Shown here: positions 21,902-32,589 of the stretch, one piece after another
Layout: every line of letters begins with the position of its first letter
Numbering within the stretch: the first letter of the stretch is position 1
Assembly (NCBI RefSeq): GCF_002865545.1
Contig: NZ_CP025543.1
Span: 372,001-436,000 of the forward strand
Origin: Spiroplasma monobiae MQ-1
Lineage (GTDB): Bacteria > Bacillota_I > Bacilli_A > Mycoplasmatales > Mycoplasmataceae
DNA: 64,000 nt
Direction: 5' to 3'
Made by a program: the position numbers and the translations under genes
Notes under the pieces: generated by a model
What the model was told of the DNA's origin: nothing
Databases searched by the model: none
Seen by the model: the letters and a program-made list of their open reading frames with translations, nothing else

Positions 21902-22606
21902 ATGATTAGAGAAGAAAGATTAAGACTAATCCTTGATTATGTCAACGAATTAGATTATTGTTCAAATGAACAAATATCAAAACACTTAAACATTCCGTTC
22001 ACCACTCTAAGAAGAGATCTTACAGATCTTCACAATGATTCTAAATTAAAAAGAGTACATGGGGGAGCAAAGACCATTAGAGAAAAATCAATATTAGAAG
22101 CTGTTTTAGATGAAAAACTACTTACAAATATTGATGCCAAAAAAAGTATTGCAAAAAAAGCATTTGATTGTATTAAACCTTTTGAAACCATCTTTTTAGA
22201 TGCAGGTTCAACAACATTTTTCTTAGCAGAATTAATAAAACCTGAATTAAATAATAAAATTTATACTAATTCAATTATTAATGCTCAAGTATTGGCAAAA
22301 AACGGTATTAAAGATATTAATTTATTACCGGGAAAATTAAAAGTATCTACAGTTGCAATTTGTGGAGTTGAAACAATTGCTGCTTTATCAAAATACAATT
22401 TTGATTTGGCTTTTGTGGGTATAAATGCTGTTGATAAAGAATTTAATTTTTTTACAACAGATGAAGATGAAGCAGAAGTTAAAAAAATAGCTATTAGGAA
22501 TTCACAATTTGCATTTGGTTTAGCAGATACATCTAAAAATAACTCTAAATCACTTGTTAAATTTAGTGATAAATCTCAAATAGCACTTATCAATGAAGAG
22601 GTATAA
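21902..22606 (+). CDS. fruR: DeoR-family regulator of the fructose operon
   Basis: 234 residues. N-terminal winged helix-turn-helix (RLILDYVNELDYCSNEQISK, then FTTLRRDLTDLH, residues about 5-55) and HGGAK, the DeoR signature. The C-terminal sugar-phosphate sensor domain has FLDAGSTT, YTNSIINAQVLA and LAFVGINAVD, all typical. Members are released from DNA by phosphorylated sugars; in fru operons the effector is usually fructose-1-phosphate. Ribosome site GAGGTGA. The stop is 3 bases before fruK, and fruA follows, so it regulates its own operon, probably through the tandem repeats upstream. Confidence 0.9.
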   Translation: MIREERLRLILDYVNELDYCSNEQISKHLNIPFTTLRRDLTDLHNDSKLKRVHGGAKTIREKSILEAVLDEKLLTNIDAKKSIAKKAFDCIKPFETIFLDAGSTTFFLAELIKPELNNKIYTNSIINAQVLAKNGIKDINLLPGKLKVSTVAICGVETIAALSKYNFDLAFVGINAVDKEFNFFTTDEDEAEVKKIAIRNSQFAFGLADTSKNNSKSLVKFSDKSQIALINEEV

Positions 22607-22609
22607 AAA

Positions 22610-23548
22610 ATGATATATACATTAACATTAAACCCAGCAGTAGACCACATTGTTCTTGCTAACAAAAAAGTAGAACTTGGTGTAACTAATTATTATAACG
22701 ATGAATACAAAGTTGTTGGTGGTAAAGGTATTAATGCAGGAATAATTTTAAAGAATTTAACTGCAGAAGTTCAAGCAATTGGTATTATGGGTGAAAAAAA
22801 CAAAGAAATATTTTTAGATAAATTTAAAGAAATAAATTTAAATAATAAGTTTTTCTTAAACCAAGGATCAACAAGAGTTAATTATAAAATTAAACACTTA
22901 GAATCTAAACAAGAAACTGAATTAAATGGTATGGGATTTGAAACTCAAAAAGAAGTTTTAGAAGATTTAATCCTATACTTGAAAGATAATCTTAAAAAAG
23001 AAGACATCGTTATGCTAACTGGTAGTGTTGCTATGGGTATTGAAAAAGATATCTATGAACAAATAGGTAAACTTGCAAACGAAAAAGAAGCAATTTTAAT
23101 TTGTGATGCTACAAATGACTTATTAAAAAATGTTTTAAATGAAAAACCATTTTTAATAAAACCTAACTTAGAAGAAATTTGTTCTACTTTAGGATTAGAA
23201 TTTAACGAAGATATTAGCTTTGAAGAGACAAAAGAATTAATTCAAAAACTAAAAGACTTAGGAGCACAAAATGTTTTACTAAGTATGGGTTCAAAAGGGA
23301 GTTTATACTTTGATTCAAACAATGATGTTTACAAAGTTGGAATTGCACAAGGTAAACTTGTTAACTCAGTTGGTGCTGGAGACAGTATGTTAGCTGGATT
23401 TGTTTTTGGTAAATACAAAAACTTATCAATTGAAAATACACTTCAATATGCAGCTGCCAGTGGTGCTGCAACGGCTTTTAATGAATGACTTGCTTCAAAA
23501 GAAGAGATTGAAACATTAGTTTCACAAATTAAAGTTGAAAAATTATAG
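22610..23548 (+). CDS. fruK: 1-phosphofructokinase
   Basis: 312 residues of the PfkB sugar kinase family. It opens with IYTLTLNPAVDH, the substrate-binding start of FruK/LacC enzymes, then GGKGINAG. The C-terminal PfkB signature SVGAGDSMLAGFV holds the catalytic Asp. It phosphorylates fructose-1-phosphate, delivered by the fructose PTS, to fructose-1,6-bisphosphate for glycolysis. It sits between fruR and fruA with gaps of 3 and 9 bases, which supports FruK over tagatose-6-phosphate kinase. Confidence 0.93.
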
Positions 23549-23557
23549 GAGGTTCAC

Positions 23558-25912
23558 ATGGAATTAAAAGATTTATTTGGTAAACAAATAAGTTTCTTTG
23601 ATGTAGATTTAAATTCAAAAGATGAAGTAATTGAATTTTTATCTAAAAAACTTCAAGAAGAAAATTACATAAAATCTGTTGAAGACTTCAAAGCAGCTGT
23701 TTACAAAAGAGAATCTGAAGGGTCAACTGGTGTTGGAGATGGTATTGCCATTCCTCACGTTTTAAATCCTACAGTTCAAAAATCAGCAATCGCATTTGCT
23801 AAATTAAAAAATAAAATTGATTGACAATCATTAGATGATCAACCAGCTGATTTAGTATTTATGATTATGACAAATGGAAAAGATGGAAATGAACACTTAA
23901 CTGCTCTTGCTGATTTGTCTGGTTTCTTAATGAAATCAGATGTTCAAGCAAAATTAAGAGGAGCTAAATCTATCAAAGATGTGCAAAGTGCATTTACAAA
24001 AGAAGAGAAAAAGGTTGAAAAAGTAGAAAAACCAGGAAGTTATGATGTAATTGGTATTACAGCTTGTCCTACTGGAATTGCTCATACATACATGGCTCAA
24101 GAAAAACTTGAAGAGTATGCTAAAGCAAAAGGTTTAACAGTTAAAATTGAAACTCAAGGACGTAGAGGAATTGAGAATAAATTAACACAAGAAGATATAG
24201 ATAACGCAAAAGTTATTATTTTGGCTCACGACAAAGCTCTTGAAGGACTTTCAAGATTAAATGGGAAGAAAGTTATTGATACACATACTAAAGAGGCAAT
24301 CTTTAAAGGTGATCAATTAATTGAAAAATATCAAAAAGGAGAAGGATTAACTGAAGTTAAAGCGGCAGCCGATTCTTCAGAATCAAGTGAATTTACAATG
24401 AGAAAATTCCTTGATGTTAAAGGCAATTTACTTGGAGGAATTTCAAGAATGTTACCATTCGTTGTTGCAGGAGGAATCATTTTAGGAATAGCATTCTTAA
24501 TTGACTTTGCAACAGGTGGTGGAACTGCCCCAGATAGTAGTTCAGAAATTTTTAAACAATGACTATTATCAAATGAAGGTAAAACATGAGCAGATTTCCA
24601 AACATACTGAATGGGTAACTTTGGTACTCATAATGCTGCTGCTGGATGATTTGCAGCAATTGGTAAAACATCTATGTCTATGATGGTTCCAATTTTAGGT
24701 GCATTTATTGCATTTTCAATTGTTGGAGCTCAGGGATTGATGCCTGGAATGGTTGCCGGGTTATTCTCAACAAACGTAATGGGATTTGCTTATTCAGGTA
24801 ACGAAACTGGATGAGATGGTTTATGAGGAAGACTTTTAGGTGATAGCTTAAAAGGTACTGAATCAGGATTTATTGGAGCAATCGTTGGTGGTTACTTAGC
24901 AGCTTTATTGGTTGTTGGTTGATCAAAAGCAATGGGTAAATTCCCAAAAGGATTACAAGGAGCTAGAGATATTGTATTTATTCCTGTAATTTCATTATTA
25001 TCAATTTCACTAACAATGTTCGTAATTAACATTCCTTTGGGATTTGTTATGGGTGGAATTAGTTTAGGAATTCAAAAATTAGCTGAATTAAACTTATTAT
25101 GACTTGTATCAATTTTAATTGGATTTATGATGTGTGTTGACATGGGTGGACCTGTAAACAAAATTGCTTACTCACTAGGAAACTTAGCTGTTGGTGGTAA
25201 ATTGGTTACTGACGCAACTACACAAGGTTATAGTGATCAAACAATTATTATGGCTTCAGCCATGATAGCAGGTATGTTACCTCCAATCATGGTTGCAATG
25301 TCAACAGTTATTTTCCCAAAAGCTTGAACAGCAAAAGATAGAGATGCTGCAAAAGCAAACTGATTAATGGGAGCATGTTTCGTATCAGAAGGTGCTATTC
25401 CATTCATGGTTAAGGACCCAAAAAGAGTTGCTGTAAGTGCAATGGCTGGTGGAGCTTTAATCGGTGGATTAATCGGTGCTTTAAAAGTTAAATTACTTGC
25501 TTCACACGGTGGTATATTTGTATTCCCATTATTAAGTTCAAGTTACTTAGAAAATGGAACAACAATGACTGGTGGTTCAATTGCTTTAGGAGCTGGGGGA
25601 GCACTTCTAATCTTATTAGGAGCAAGTTTCTTATCAGCGATGATTTTAGGAATTTGAAGAACAGCAGATATTAAAACTGGAAAATTAGTTTTAGACTCAA
25701 CAAATGGAGTTAAAGAATCAATTTTATCAAAAATTGAAGCTGTAAAAGCAAATGAAAAAATTCAAAATAAAGAAGAAAAATTAAACGTATTAAACAATAA
25801 ATTAGCTAAATACGGAGAATTTGAAACAGAATTAGTTACTAAACAAAAAGCATATCAAGTTCAATTAGCTGAAAAAGCTAAATTAAAAGAAGTTAGAAGA
25901 GTTGATAAGTAA
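23558..25912 (+). CDS. fruA: Fructose PTS transporter EIIABC
   Basis: 784 residues. EIIA (1-145) has the phosphorylated His67 in GIAIPHVLNP. EIIB (about 160-260) has the active Cys170 in ITACPTGIAHTYMAQ. EIIC starts near residue 285 (LGGISRMLPFVVAGGIILGI) with about nine helices and the PVNKIAYSL region. A charged coiled-coil tail of about 80 residues follows the last helix, an extension seen in some Mollicute fructose permeases. It imports fructose and releases fructose-1-phosphate, the substrate of FruK next door. The ribosome site AGGAGGT is nearly perfect, in keeping with high expression of the transporter. Confidence 0.95.
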
Positions 25913-25914
25913 TT

Positions 25915-25952
25915 AAATAATAAAAAAACCATATATTTATTTGGTTTTTTTA
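25915..25952 (+). terminator. fru operon terminator
   Basis: AATAATAAAAAAACC (from 25915) faces GGTTTTTTTATTATT (to about 25947) across an AT-rich loop. It is symmetrical and could stop transcription from both sides. Confidence 0.8.
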
Positions 25953-25988
25953 TTATTTATGTTATAAAAAAGAAAAAGGGGGTATTTA

Positions 25989-28304
25989 ATGATTAATGAA
26001 AGTATAAAAATAGACTTACATATACATTCATTCAAGAGTTTTTACAAGGATGGAAAAATAGTTAAAGAATCAACTAAAGAAAATTTGGATGTTCTACTAA
26101 CAAAATTAATAGAACATGAAATAAAACTTTTTTCAATAACTGATCATAATAGATTTGATTCTGATTTATATATTGAGTTAAAAAATAAAATAAATAAAGA
26201 TGAAAAATATAAAAATTTAAATTTTATACCAGGAATAGAATTCAATCTAAAATTAGAGGAATTCGATGAATCAAAAGCAGGACAAATAAATATTTATTTT
26301 AACGCTAGTTCAGAAGAAGAATTTATTCATATCGAAAATATCATTAATAGTGATGAATTTTTTAAAGAGAATAAAGTAGATTTTTTTTCAAAAGAGGAAA
26401 TAGAAAAATTAATTTATAAAATTGGTTTTGATGTTATATTAATTGCTTCACAAACCAAAGGACTACATTTTGAGGGTAATGGTGGTAAAGTTTCTGCCCT
26501 ATCAGACCACACAAAGGATTCTAAGAAATGAATACAATCAGGATATATAAGTGCTTTGGAGTTTCAAAAACCAAGAGTGGAGGGTATTTTAAAGAATAAT
26601 TTAAGAGATTTAAATAATTTTGCATTGATAACTTTTAGTGATTGTCATGAATGAGCGGTATATCCAAAGCACGATTCAAGTTCTAAACTTACTCAAAAAA
26701 ATTTCACAAAGATTAAGTCATTACCAACATTTAAAGGTTTAATGTATGCATTTTCGTCGCCCAAAACAAGAATTAATAGAATTGAATCATCCAACACAAA
26801 TTGAATAAGGGAAATAAAATTAAATGATAAAATTATAAAGTTGGATAGGTCAATAAATGTAATTACAGGTAATAATGGTTCAGGTAAAACGGCCATTTTA
26901 TCAAAAATTATAAATGATACTAATAAACTCAAAAATGAGTATTCAACAATTTTCTTAAATAATTCATTAGAGTTTAATGGTGAAAATTCTATTTCGTTCA
27001 AAATAATTAAGCAAAATGAAATAATTGATAAAAAATTTGCTCTTTCAAATTTATTTGAAAATATAGAACATGACAAAGACGACAGTGAATTTAAACATAA
27101 GATGGAAACATACACAAATAGAATTAATAATAATTTTCGTCATTTTTTATCTATAAAAGAATCTTTAAATAAAATTTATTCAACAGAAATTGAATTTGTA
27201 GAAAAAAACGATCATTACTTTATTCAGTGTAGTAATGACCTAGAAAATATTGAAGAAAATAAATATAATAAAATAGTTAAAAACATAAATAAAATTATTC
27301 AGGGCTATAATGGTTTAATTGAAGATTTGACATTTAAAGCTGATAAAACAAGTTATAATCTTATTGTTAAAAATAATGAAAATATCTTGTTAATTCTAGA
27401 AAAGTATAATAATTTAAAAAATGAATTAGATCAAAAAAATAAAATAATAAATAAAATAATAAGTATATTTAATCGCATAAATTCAAACAATTCTAATAAA
27501 TCATCTTCTGCGGAGCAAAATAGAAAAAATTACGAAACTAAAAAACAGGAATTAATTTCTGAATTTAAAAAAATTATAAAATTAAAAAGCAAGGAAATTA
27601 AAGTTGAAGAATTTCCTATATTTTCTAATGGTATTAGTGAAATCAAAAAAAATGGTTTTATTTTTAAAAGTATACCAAAATACAGTAAAAATATAAGTGA
27701 AAATGATTTTTATAGTGTTGTCTTTAATAAAGAAGTTTCGAATCAAGATGAACTATATAAATTAAAGTCAAATCAAGATTTCTTTAATTCTTTGAAAAAA
27801 ACTTCAAATTCTCACGGACTTAGAGCTGATGAAATATTCAAAAAAAATTGTGAAAATTTTATTTCAAAGCAGATTGAAAGAAGTGAAATTATATTAGAAA
27901 CTGATAATGAAAATCTAATAGGATCTACACCTGGACAAGCTGCGAATGCATTTATAAAATTCTTTCTTCAAGAAAATATATCTAACAACGATATAATATT
28001 GATAGACCAACCAGAAGATAATATATCTAATTTAAATATTAGTCTTGATATTATTGCTTTGATAAATTCAATGAGAGATGAAAAACAATTTATAATAGTA
28101 ACGCATAACCCTATAATAGTTACTAATTTAGATATTGATAATTTAGTTTTTTTGGAAAATAATAATGGTCAAATAAGCTCTAAAAATGGTTGTTTAGAAT
28201 ACGATGGAGAATGAAATATTATAAAAATAGTTATTGATAATATGGAGGGTGGATTAGAAGCTGTTAAAAATAGAATGGATATTTACAAGTATGAAAAAAA
28301 TTAA
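25989..28304 (+). CDS. PHP phosphoesterase-SMC-like ATPase fusion (TrlF/Ppl type, candidate defence protein)
   Basis: 771 residues, TGA Trp codons included. N-terminal PHP domain (1-about 240): IDLHIHSF, ITDHNRFD, FIPGIEFN and ITFSDCHEW give most metal ligands; the usual His of the third motif is replaced by IASQTKG. C-terminal ABC/SMC-type ATPase: Walker A VITGNNGSGKTAI near residue 290, a long coiled-coil middle (about 330-600), a signature-like GSTPGQAANAF, Walker B IILIDQPEDNIS and switch FIIVTHNP. This architecture matches proteins annotated TrlF and the single-gene anti-phage system Ppl, as I recall them. ATG has GGGGG upstream. It is inserted between the fru terminator and hisS. Nuclease action on invading DNA or RNA is inference. 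Confidence 0.82.
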
Positions 28305-28593
28305 GTTAACATTAGATGAAAATGGATTAATGAAAATAAAGAAAAATCTAGATGAAGAATTAATAATAAAAAACCTAAATAATGATAAAACTATTAAAGG
28401 ATCGGATATACTTAAATCAATTGTTTTTGATGATAAAATTGAAGAATTTGAAATAGAAGAAGAAAATAATTTTGATATCAAAGATAATAAAAATATAATA
28501 GAAACATTTGAAGAAATAGTATCTATTTTTAAAGAACTTTCTGATTACGTAAATAATAATAATAATAATAATAATAAAAACCCTAAATTTTAG
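28291..28593 (+). CDS. Small acidic protein overlapping the PHP-ATPase gene
   Basis: 100 residues; its ATG overlaps the last 14 bases of the PHP-ATPase gene, so it is probably translated by coupling (I see no strong ribosome site). No known domain. It begins with a short basic stretch (KKIKLTLDENGLMKIKKN), followed by very acidic helices (IEEFEIEEENNFDIKDNK) and ends in eight asparagines from an (AAT)8 repeat. The stop codon lies inside the terminator hairpin. It could be an accessory or inhibitor of the ATPase; nothing in the sequence says which. It is a real gene judging by frame length, overlap and the terminator placed right at its end. Confidence 0.65.
   Translation: MKKIKLTLDENGLMKIKKNLDEELIIKNLNNDKTIKGSDILKSIVFDDKIEEFEIEEENNFDIKDNKNIIETFEEIVSIFKELSDYVNNNNNNNNKNPKF
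28552..28575 (+). repeat. (AAT)8 trinucleotide repeat, in-frame
   Basis: Eight perfect AAT units, read as Asn codons at the end of the small acidic protein. Changes in copy number would alter the Asn run, not the frame. Confidence 0.9.
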
Positions 28594-28611
28594 GGTTTTT
28601 ATTTTTCTCTA
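28576..28611 (+). terminator. Terminator of the PHP-ATPase operon
   Basis: AAAAACCCTAAA faces TTTAGGGTTTTT (about 28576-28600), then T-rich sequence. The TAG stop at 28591-28593 is in the 3' arm. Confidence 0.9.
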
Positions 28612-28651
28612 ATTAAAAAAAGTGTAAAATATTATGGTTAGAGGTGAAAAC

Positions 28652-29887
28652 ATGATTCAAAAACCAAGAGGAACAGAAGATTTAATAGACTTAAAAGTAA
28701 GAGAATACTTTGCTTTAGAAGTTGTTATTAGACAAATAGTTGATACTTTCAACTATGGAGAGATAAAAACTCCAATATTTGAAAACTTAGAACTTTTTAA
28801 AAGAGGTGTTGGAGAAGAAACGGATATAGTTTCTAAAGAAATGTATACATTTAAAGACAGAAAAGACAGAGAACTTACTTTAAGACCAGAAGGTACAGCA
28901 CCAACTGTTAGAGCTATTTTAGAAAACAAAATGTATATTAATGAAAACTTACCTTTAAAATTGTTCTACTTTGGATCAATGTTTAGATATGAAAGACCTC
29001 AAGCTGGAAGAAATAGACAATTCAATCAATTTGGTGTTGAAGTTTTTGGACCAAAATCTCCTGAAATTGATAGTGAAGTAATTTGTTTATCTTCAACAAT
29101 ATTAAATACAATTGGATTAGAAAATCACACAGTTCACTTAAATTATTTGGTTAATGGCGATCAAAGAAAAAAATATATAAATGATTTGAAAAAGTATCTA
29201 GAACCAAAAAAAATATGTGATGATTGTAAAAAAAGAATTGAAACAAATCCTTTAAGGGTTTTAGATTGTAAAATCGATTCAAAAAAATTTGATGATGTTA
29301 TTGATATGAAAGATTATTTATCTGATGAAGATAAAACTTACTTTGATAATTTAGTTTCTAATTTAAAAAATATAGGAATAAAACCAATAGTTGATAAAAT
29401 GCTTGTAAGGGGATTGGATTACTATACAGGTTTTGTTTATGAAGTTAAAGATAAAAAGGGTTCAACTCTACTTGGTGGAGGAAGATATGATGAACTTGTA
29501 AATCAGTTAGGTAATGTAGATTTACCTGCAGCTGGTTTTGGTTTGGGTATGGAAAGAATTTTAATAGCTTTACAAGAAGAAGAAATTTATATATCAGAAC
29601 CAATCAGTTTAGATGCATACATAATAGGATTAAGTGAAAAAGCAAAACAATTTGCAAACATTTTACTATTAATGTTAAGAAAGTCTGGTTTAAAAGTAGA
29701 TTTTGATTTCATGAATAGAAGTATGAAATCTGCATTCAAACAATCTGAAAAGTTAAATTCTAAAAATATAATTATCATTGGTGACAATGAACTTAAAGAA
29801 AATGTTGTTGTAATTAAAAATCAAATCACAAAAGAAGAAAAAAAAGTTGCATTTGAAAAAATAGTAGATGTAATAATGGGAGAATAA
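28652..29887 (+). CDS. hisS: Histidyl-tRNA synthetase
   Basis: 411 residues, class II aminoacyl-tRNA synthetase. KPRGTEDLI at the N-terminus, motif 2 RYERPQAGRNRQF, the HisA motif VRGLDYYTGFVYE and motif 3 AGFGLGMERIL are intact; the C-terminal anticodon-binding domain follows. It charges tRNA-His. ATG 28652 is taken because AGAGGTGAAAAC lies directly before it; an in-frame ATG at 28634 precedes that ribosome site. aspS follows 3 bases after the stop, the common Firmicute hisS-aspS pair. Confidence 0.97.
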   Translation: MIQKPRGTEDLIDLKVREYFALEVVIRQIVDTFNYGEIKTPIFENLELFKRGVGEETDIVSKEMYTFKDRKDRELTLRPEGTAPTVRAILENKMYINENLPLKLFYFGSMFRYERPQAGRNRQFNQFGVEVFGPKSPEIDSEVICLSSTILNTIGLENHTVHLNYLVNGDQRKKYINDLKKYLEPKKICDDCKKRIETNPLRVLDCKIDSKKFDDVIDMKDYLSDEDKTYFDNLVSNLKNIGIKPIVDKMLVRGLDYYTGFVYEVKDKKGSTLLGGGRYDELVNQLGNVDLPAAGFGLGMERILIALQEEEIYISEPISLDAYIIGLSEKAKQFANILLLMLRKSGLKVDFDFMNRSMKSAFKQSEKLNSKNIIIIGDNELKENVVVIKNQITKEEKKVAFEKIVDVIMGE

Positions 29888-29890
29888 GAA

Positions 29891-31609
29891 ATGAAACGTA
29901 CACATACATGTGGTGAACTTACTTTAAAAAATGTAAACGAAAATGTTTTACTGCAAGGTTGAGTTACAAAAGTTAGAAAAATGGGTGCCATGAATTTTAT
30001 TGATCTAAGAGATAGATATGGAATTACTCAACTTGTAATTGATGAATCAATCAGTTTAGAAAATGTTAAATCAGAATATGTTTTAGAAGTTGAAGGAAAA
30101 GTTATTGAAAGAAAATCAAAAAATCAAGAATTAAAAACTGGGGAAATTGAAATTAAAGTTGAAAAAATAACTTTAATAAATAAATCTGAATTAACTCCAT
30201 TTGAAATTAAAGATGGAATTGAATCTCAGGAAGATACAAGGTTAACTTATAGATATTTAGATTTAAGAAGACCTGAAATGCAAAAGAACTTACTTGTAAG
30301 AAGTAAAATGAATCATGTTGTAAGAAATTTTTTTGTAGAACAAGAGTTTTTAGAAATAGAAACTCCAATATTTGGTAAATCAACTCCAGAAGGGGCAAGA
30401 GATTTTTTGGTTCCCTCAAGATTAAATACAGGAAAATTTTACGCACTCCCTCAATCTCCTCAATTATATAAACAATTATTTATGATATCTGGTTTAGATA
30501 GATACTTTCAAATTGTTAAATGTTTTAGAGATGAAGATTTAAGAATTGATAGACAACCCGAGTTTACTCAATTAGATATGGAAATGTCGTTTGCTGATGC
30601 AAATGATGTCATGGATACAATTGAATCTTTAGTTAAAAAAGTAATTTTAGAAATTAAAGGAATTGAAATCAAAGAACCAATTCAAAAAATTTCTTGACAT
30701 GAATCAATGGAAAAATACGGAAATGATAAACCAGATTTAAGATTTGGATTTGAAATCCATACTTTAAATGAAATTTTTAATAAAACTGAAATTCCTTTAT
30801 TCTCAAATTTAGAAAATAAATCAATTAGAGCAATCTGTGTAGATTCACTTTTAAATAAAAAAGAATTAGAAGATTTAACTGAAGTTTCAAAACAAAACAG
30901 TGTTAGCATTTTAGGTTTTGCAAAGTTTGATTCAAATGAATGAACAGGATCAATTGGTTCAAAATTATCTGATGATGAAAAATCAAAATTAATGAAAGAA
31001 TTTGACATAAAAACTTCTTCAACTATTTTATTTGTAGTTGAAGAATATTCAAAAGCAAGTCAAGCTATGGGGGCAATAAGGAATAGAGTGGCAAAACTTT
31101 TAAATTTATTGGATCCAGAAGTTATGAAATTAGCTTGAATTGTGGATTTCCCATTATTCGAATTCTCAGAAGAAGAAAATAGGTATGTTGCAGCACACCA
31201 TCCATTTACAATGCCTGCAGATGAATCAATTAATAATTTTGATTCAAATAAAAAAGAAGCACTAGCAAAAGCTTATGACATTGTTTTAAATGGTTTTGAA
31301 ATTGGTGGAGGAAGCCAAAGAATTACCGACTCTACAATTCAAAAAAGAATGTTTGATGCGATTGGTTTAAATGAAGAACAAATTGAATCTAATTTTGGAT
31401 GATTTGTAAATGCATACAAATATGGAGCACCTTACCATGCTGGGTGTGCTTTAGGTTTAGATAGAATTTGTATGTTATTAACTGGTTCGGAAAATATTAG
31501 AGAAGTTATAGCTTTCCCTAAAAATTCATCAGGAGTAGATCCAATGACAAATGCACCAGACTTAGTAACAAATCAACAATTAGATGAACTAAATATAAAA
31601 TTAAAATAA
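29891..31609 (+). CDS. aspS: Aspartyl-tRNA synthetase
   Basis: 572 residues. N-terminal OB-fold (LQGWVTKVRKMGAMNFIDLR), TYRYLDLRRPEMQ, motif 2 FRDEDLRIDRQPEFTQLD, the bacterial insertion domain, HHPFTMP, and motif 3 GLDRICMLLTG. It charges tRNA-Asp. The bacterial type insertion and length argue for a discriminating or non-discriminating AspRS of bacterial form; Mollicutes vary and this cannot be told by eye. It is co-transcribed with hisS and ends at a terminator. Confidence 0.97.
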
Positions 31610-31632
31610 TCCCCAAGGATTATTTTTTTTAT
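31604..31632 (+). terminator. hisS-aspS terminator
   Basis: AATAATCC (31604-31611), loop CCAA, GGATTATT (31616-31623), T run. The TAA stop is within the 5' arm. Confidence 0.88.
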
Positions 31633-31725
31633 AGAAAAATTTAAAAGAGTTTTAGTTTTTAAAAACAATTTTTGTAGATAAATTATTTTTATATCTTTAT
31701 GATTATGAAATAAGGAGGTGGAAAA

Positions 31726-32475
31726 ATGAAATCACTAAATTTTCATATAACTTACAAGTTGTTTTTTGGACTTTTATCTTTCTTTACAATTTTTTCATAT
31801 TATATCTGAAATATAATTTCAGCTCATGAAGTTAATGGAACCTATTTAGGTAATTATGAAATATATACAATAGATTATTTTACAACTTTTACATTGTTAT
31901 CTAATGTTATTGTACAAGCATGATTTTTATATGCTGCATTGAACCATAAAAATGAAGGTAAAACAAAATTGCTAAGTTATACAGCTGCAAACTCACTTGC
32001 AACAATGATTACAGTTACTTTAATAGTTTATAATGCTCTATTAATACCTGTAGAAGGTTTCCCAAGTCATCCGTTTTCTATATTTGTAACTCTTATAGAT
32101 CATGCACTGGTACCAATTGCATTTATTCTTTATGTAAATATTTTTATGAAAAACAAAGATAAAGTATCTCTTAAAGAATTTTTTATTAAAAAATTTTGAA
32201 TTCAATTTGTAATGGTTTTATCTTATTGTGTATTTGCAATGGTTAGAGGAGAATTAAGAATTAATTCAGGAGATTATTACTTAAAACAAGGTATTGTTTA
32301 TCCTTATTTCTTCTTAGATGTACATCACATTGGACCGGGAGGTCTTCCGGGAGTTGTTTGATTCTTTATGGCATTTTTTGCAATTTTAGGTTTATTAGTA
32401 GGATTTAGTTTCTTGTATAACTATATAAACAATAAAATTATTGAAAAACCATATTACCAAAAATTAAATAAATAA
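31726..32475 (+). CDS. Pr6Pr (FAR-17a/AIG1-like) family membrane protein
   Basis: 249 residues with about six membrane helices. Features shared with the bacterial Pr6Pr/FAR-17a-like family: FTTFTLLSNVIVQAW after the first helix (family FTxxTN), LIDHALVPIAFILYVNIF with the conserved His-Pro pair, and YPYFFLDVHHIGPGGLPGVV near the end. Bacterial function is unknown; eukaryotic relatives hydrolyse fatty-acid esters of hydroxy fatty acids using Thr and His residues, both kept here in similar places. An excellent AAGGAGGTG ribosome site decides the start. It stands alone after the aspS terminator. Confidence 0.75.
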
Positions 32476-32499
32476 ATAATATACTTTTGATAATTAATA

Positions 32500-32589
32500 T
32501 ATAATATTAAAAGTGTCAATCGACACATCTTTTGATAGCGTAGTAGTATATGGCCTTTAAAAGAATTTAAATAGAAAGGCAGTGTACTT
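32500..32589 (+). promoter_or_regulatory. Leader of the RGG-repeat gene with hairpin
   Basis: TATAAT at 32500-32505 could be the -10 box. The next about 80 bases are an unusually long and less AT-rich leader with the perfect stem GTGTC (32513-32517), loop AATC, GACAC (32522-32526), then CTTTTGATAGCGTAGTAGTA and AAAGGCAG as ribosome site. A structured, possibly temperature- or protein-responsive leader is a guess. Confidence 0.45.

Noticed and set aside
26693-27115. Minus-strand ORF of 140 codons inside the PHP-ATPase gene
   Set aside because: Rich in Leu/Ile/Ser as typical shadow of a Lys/Asn/Glu-rich coding strand; the plus frame has intact Walker motifs.
28552-28575. (AAT)8 as a phase-variation switch
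   Set aside because: Units are three bases and in frame, so gain or loss cannot switch the protein off.
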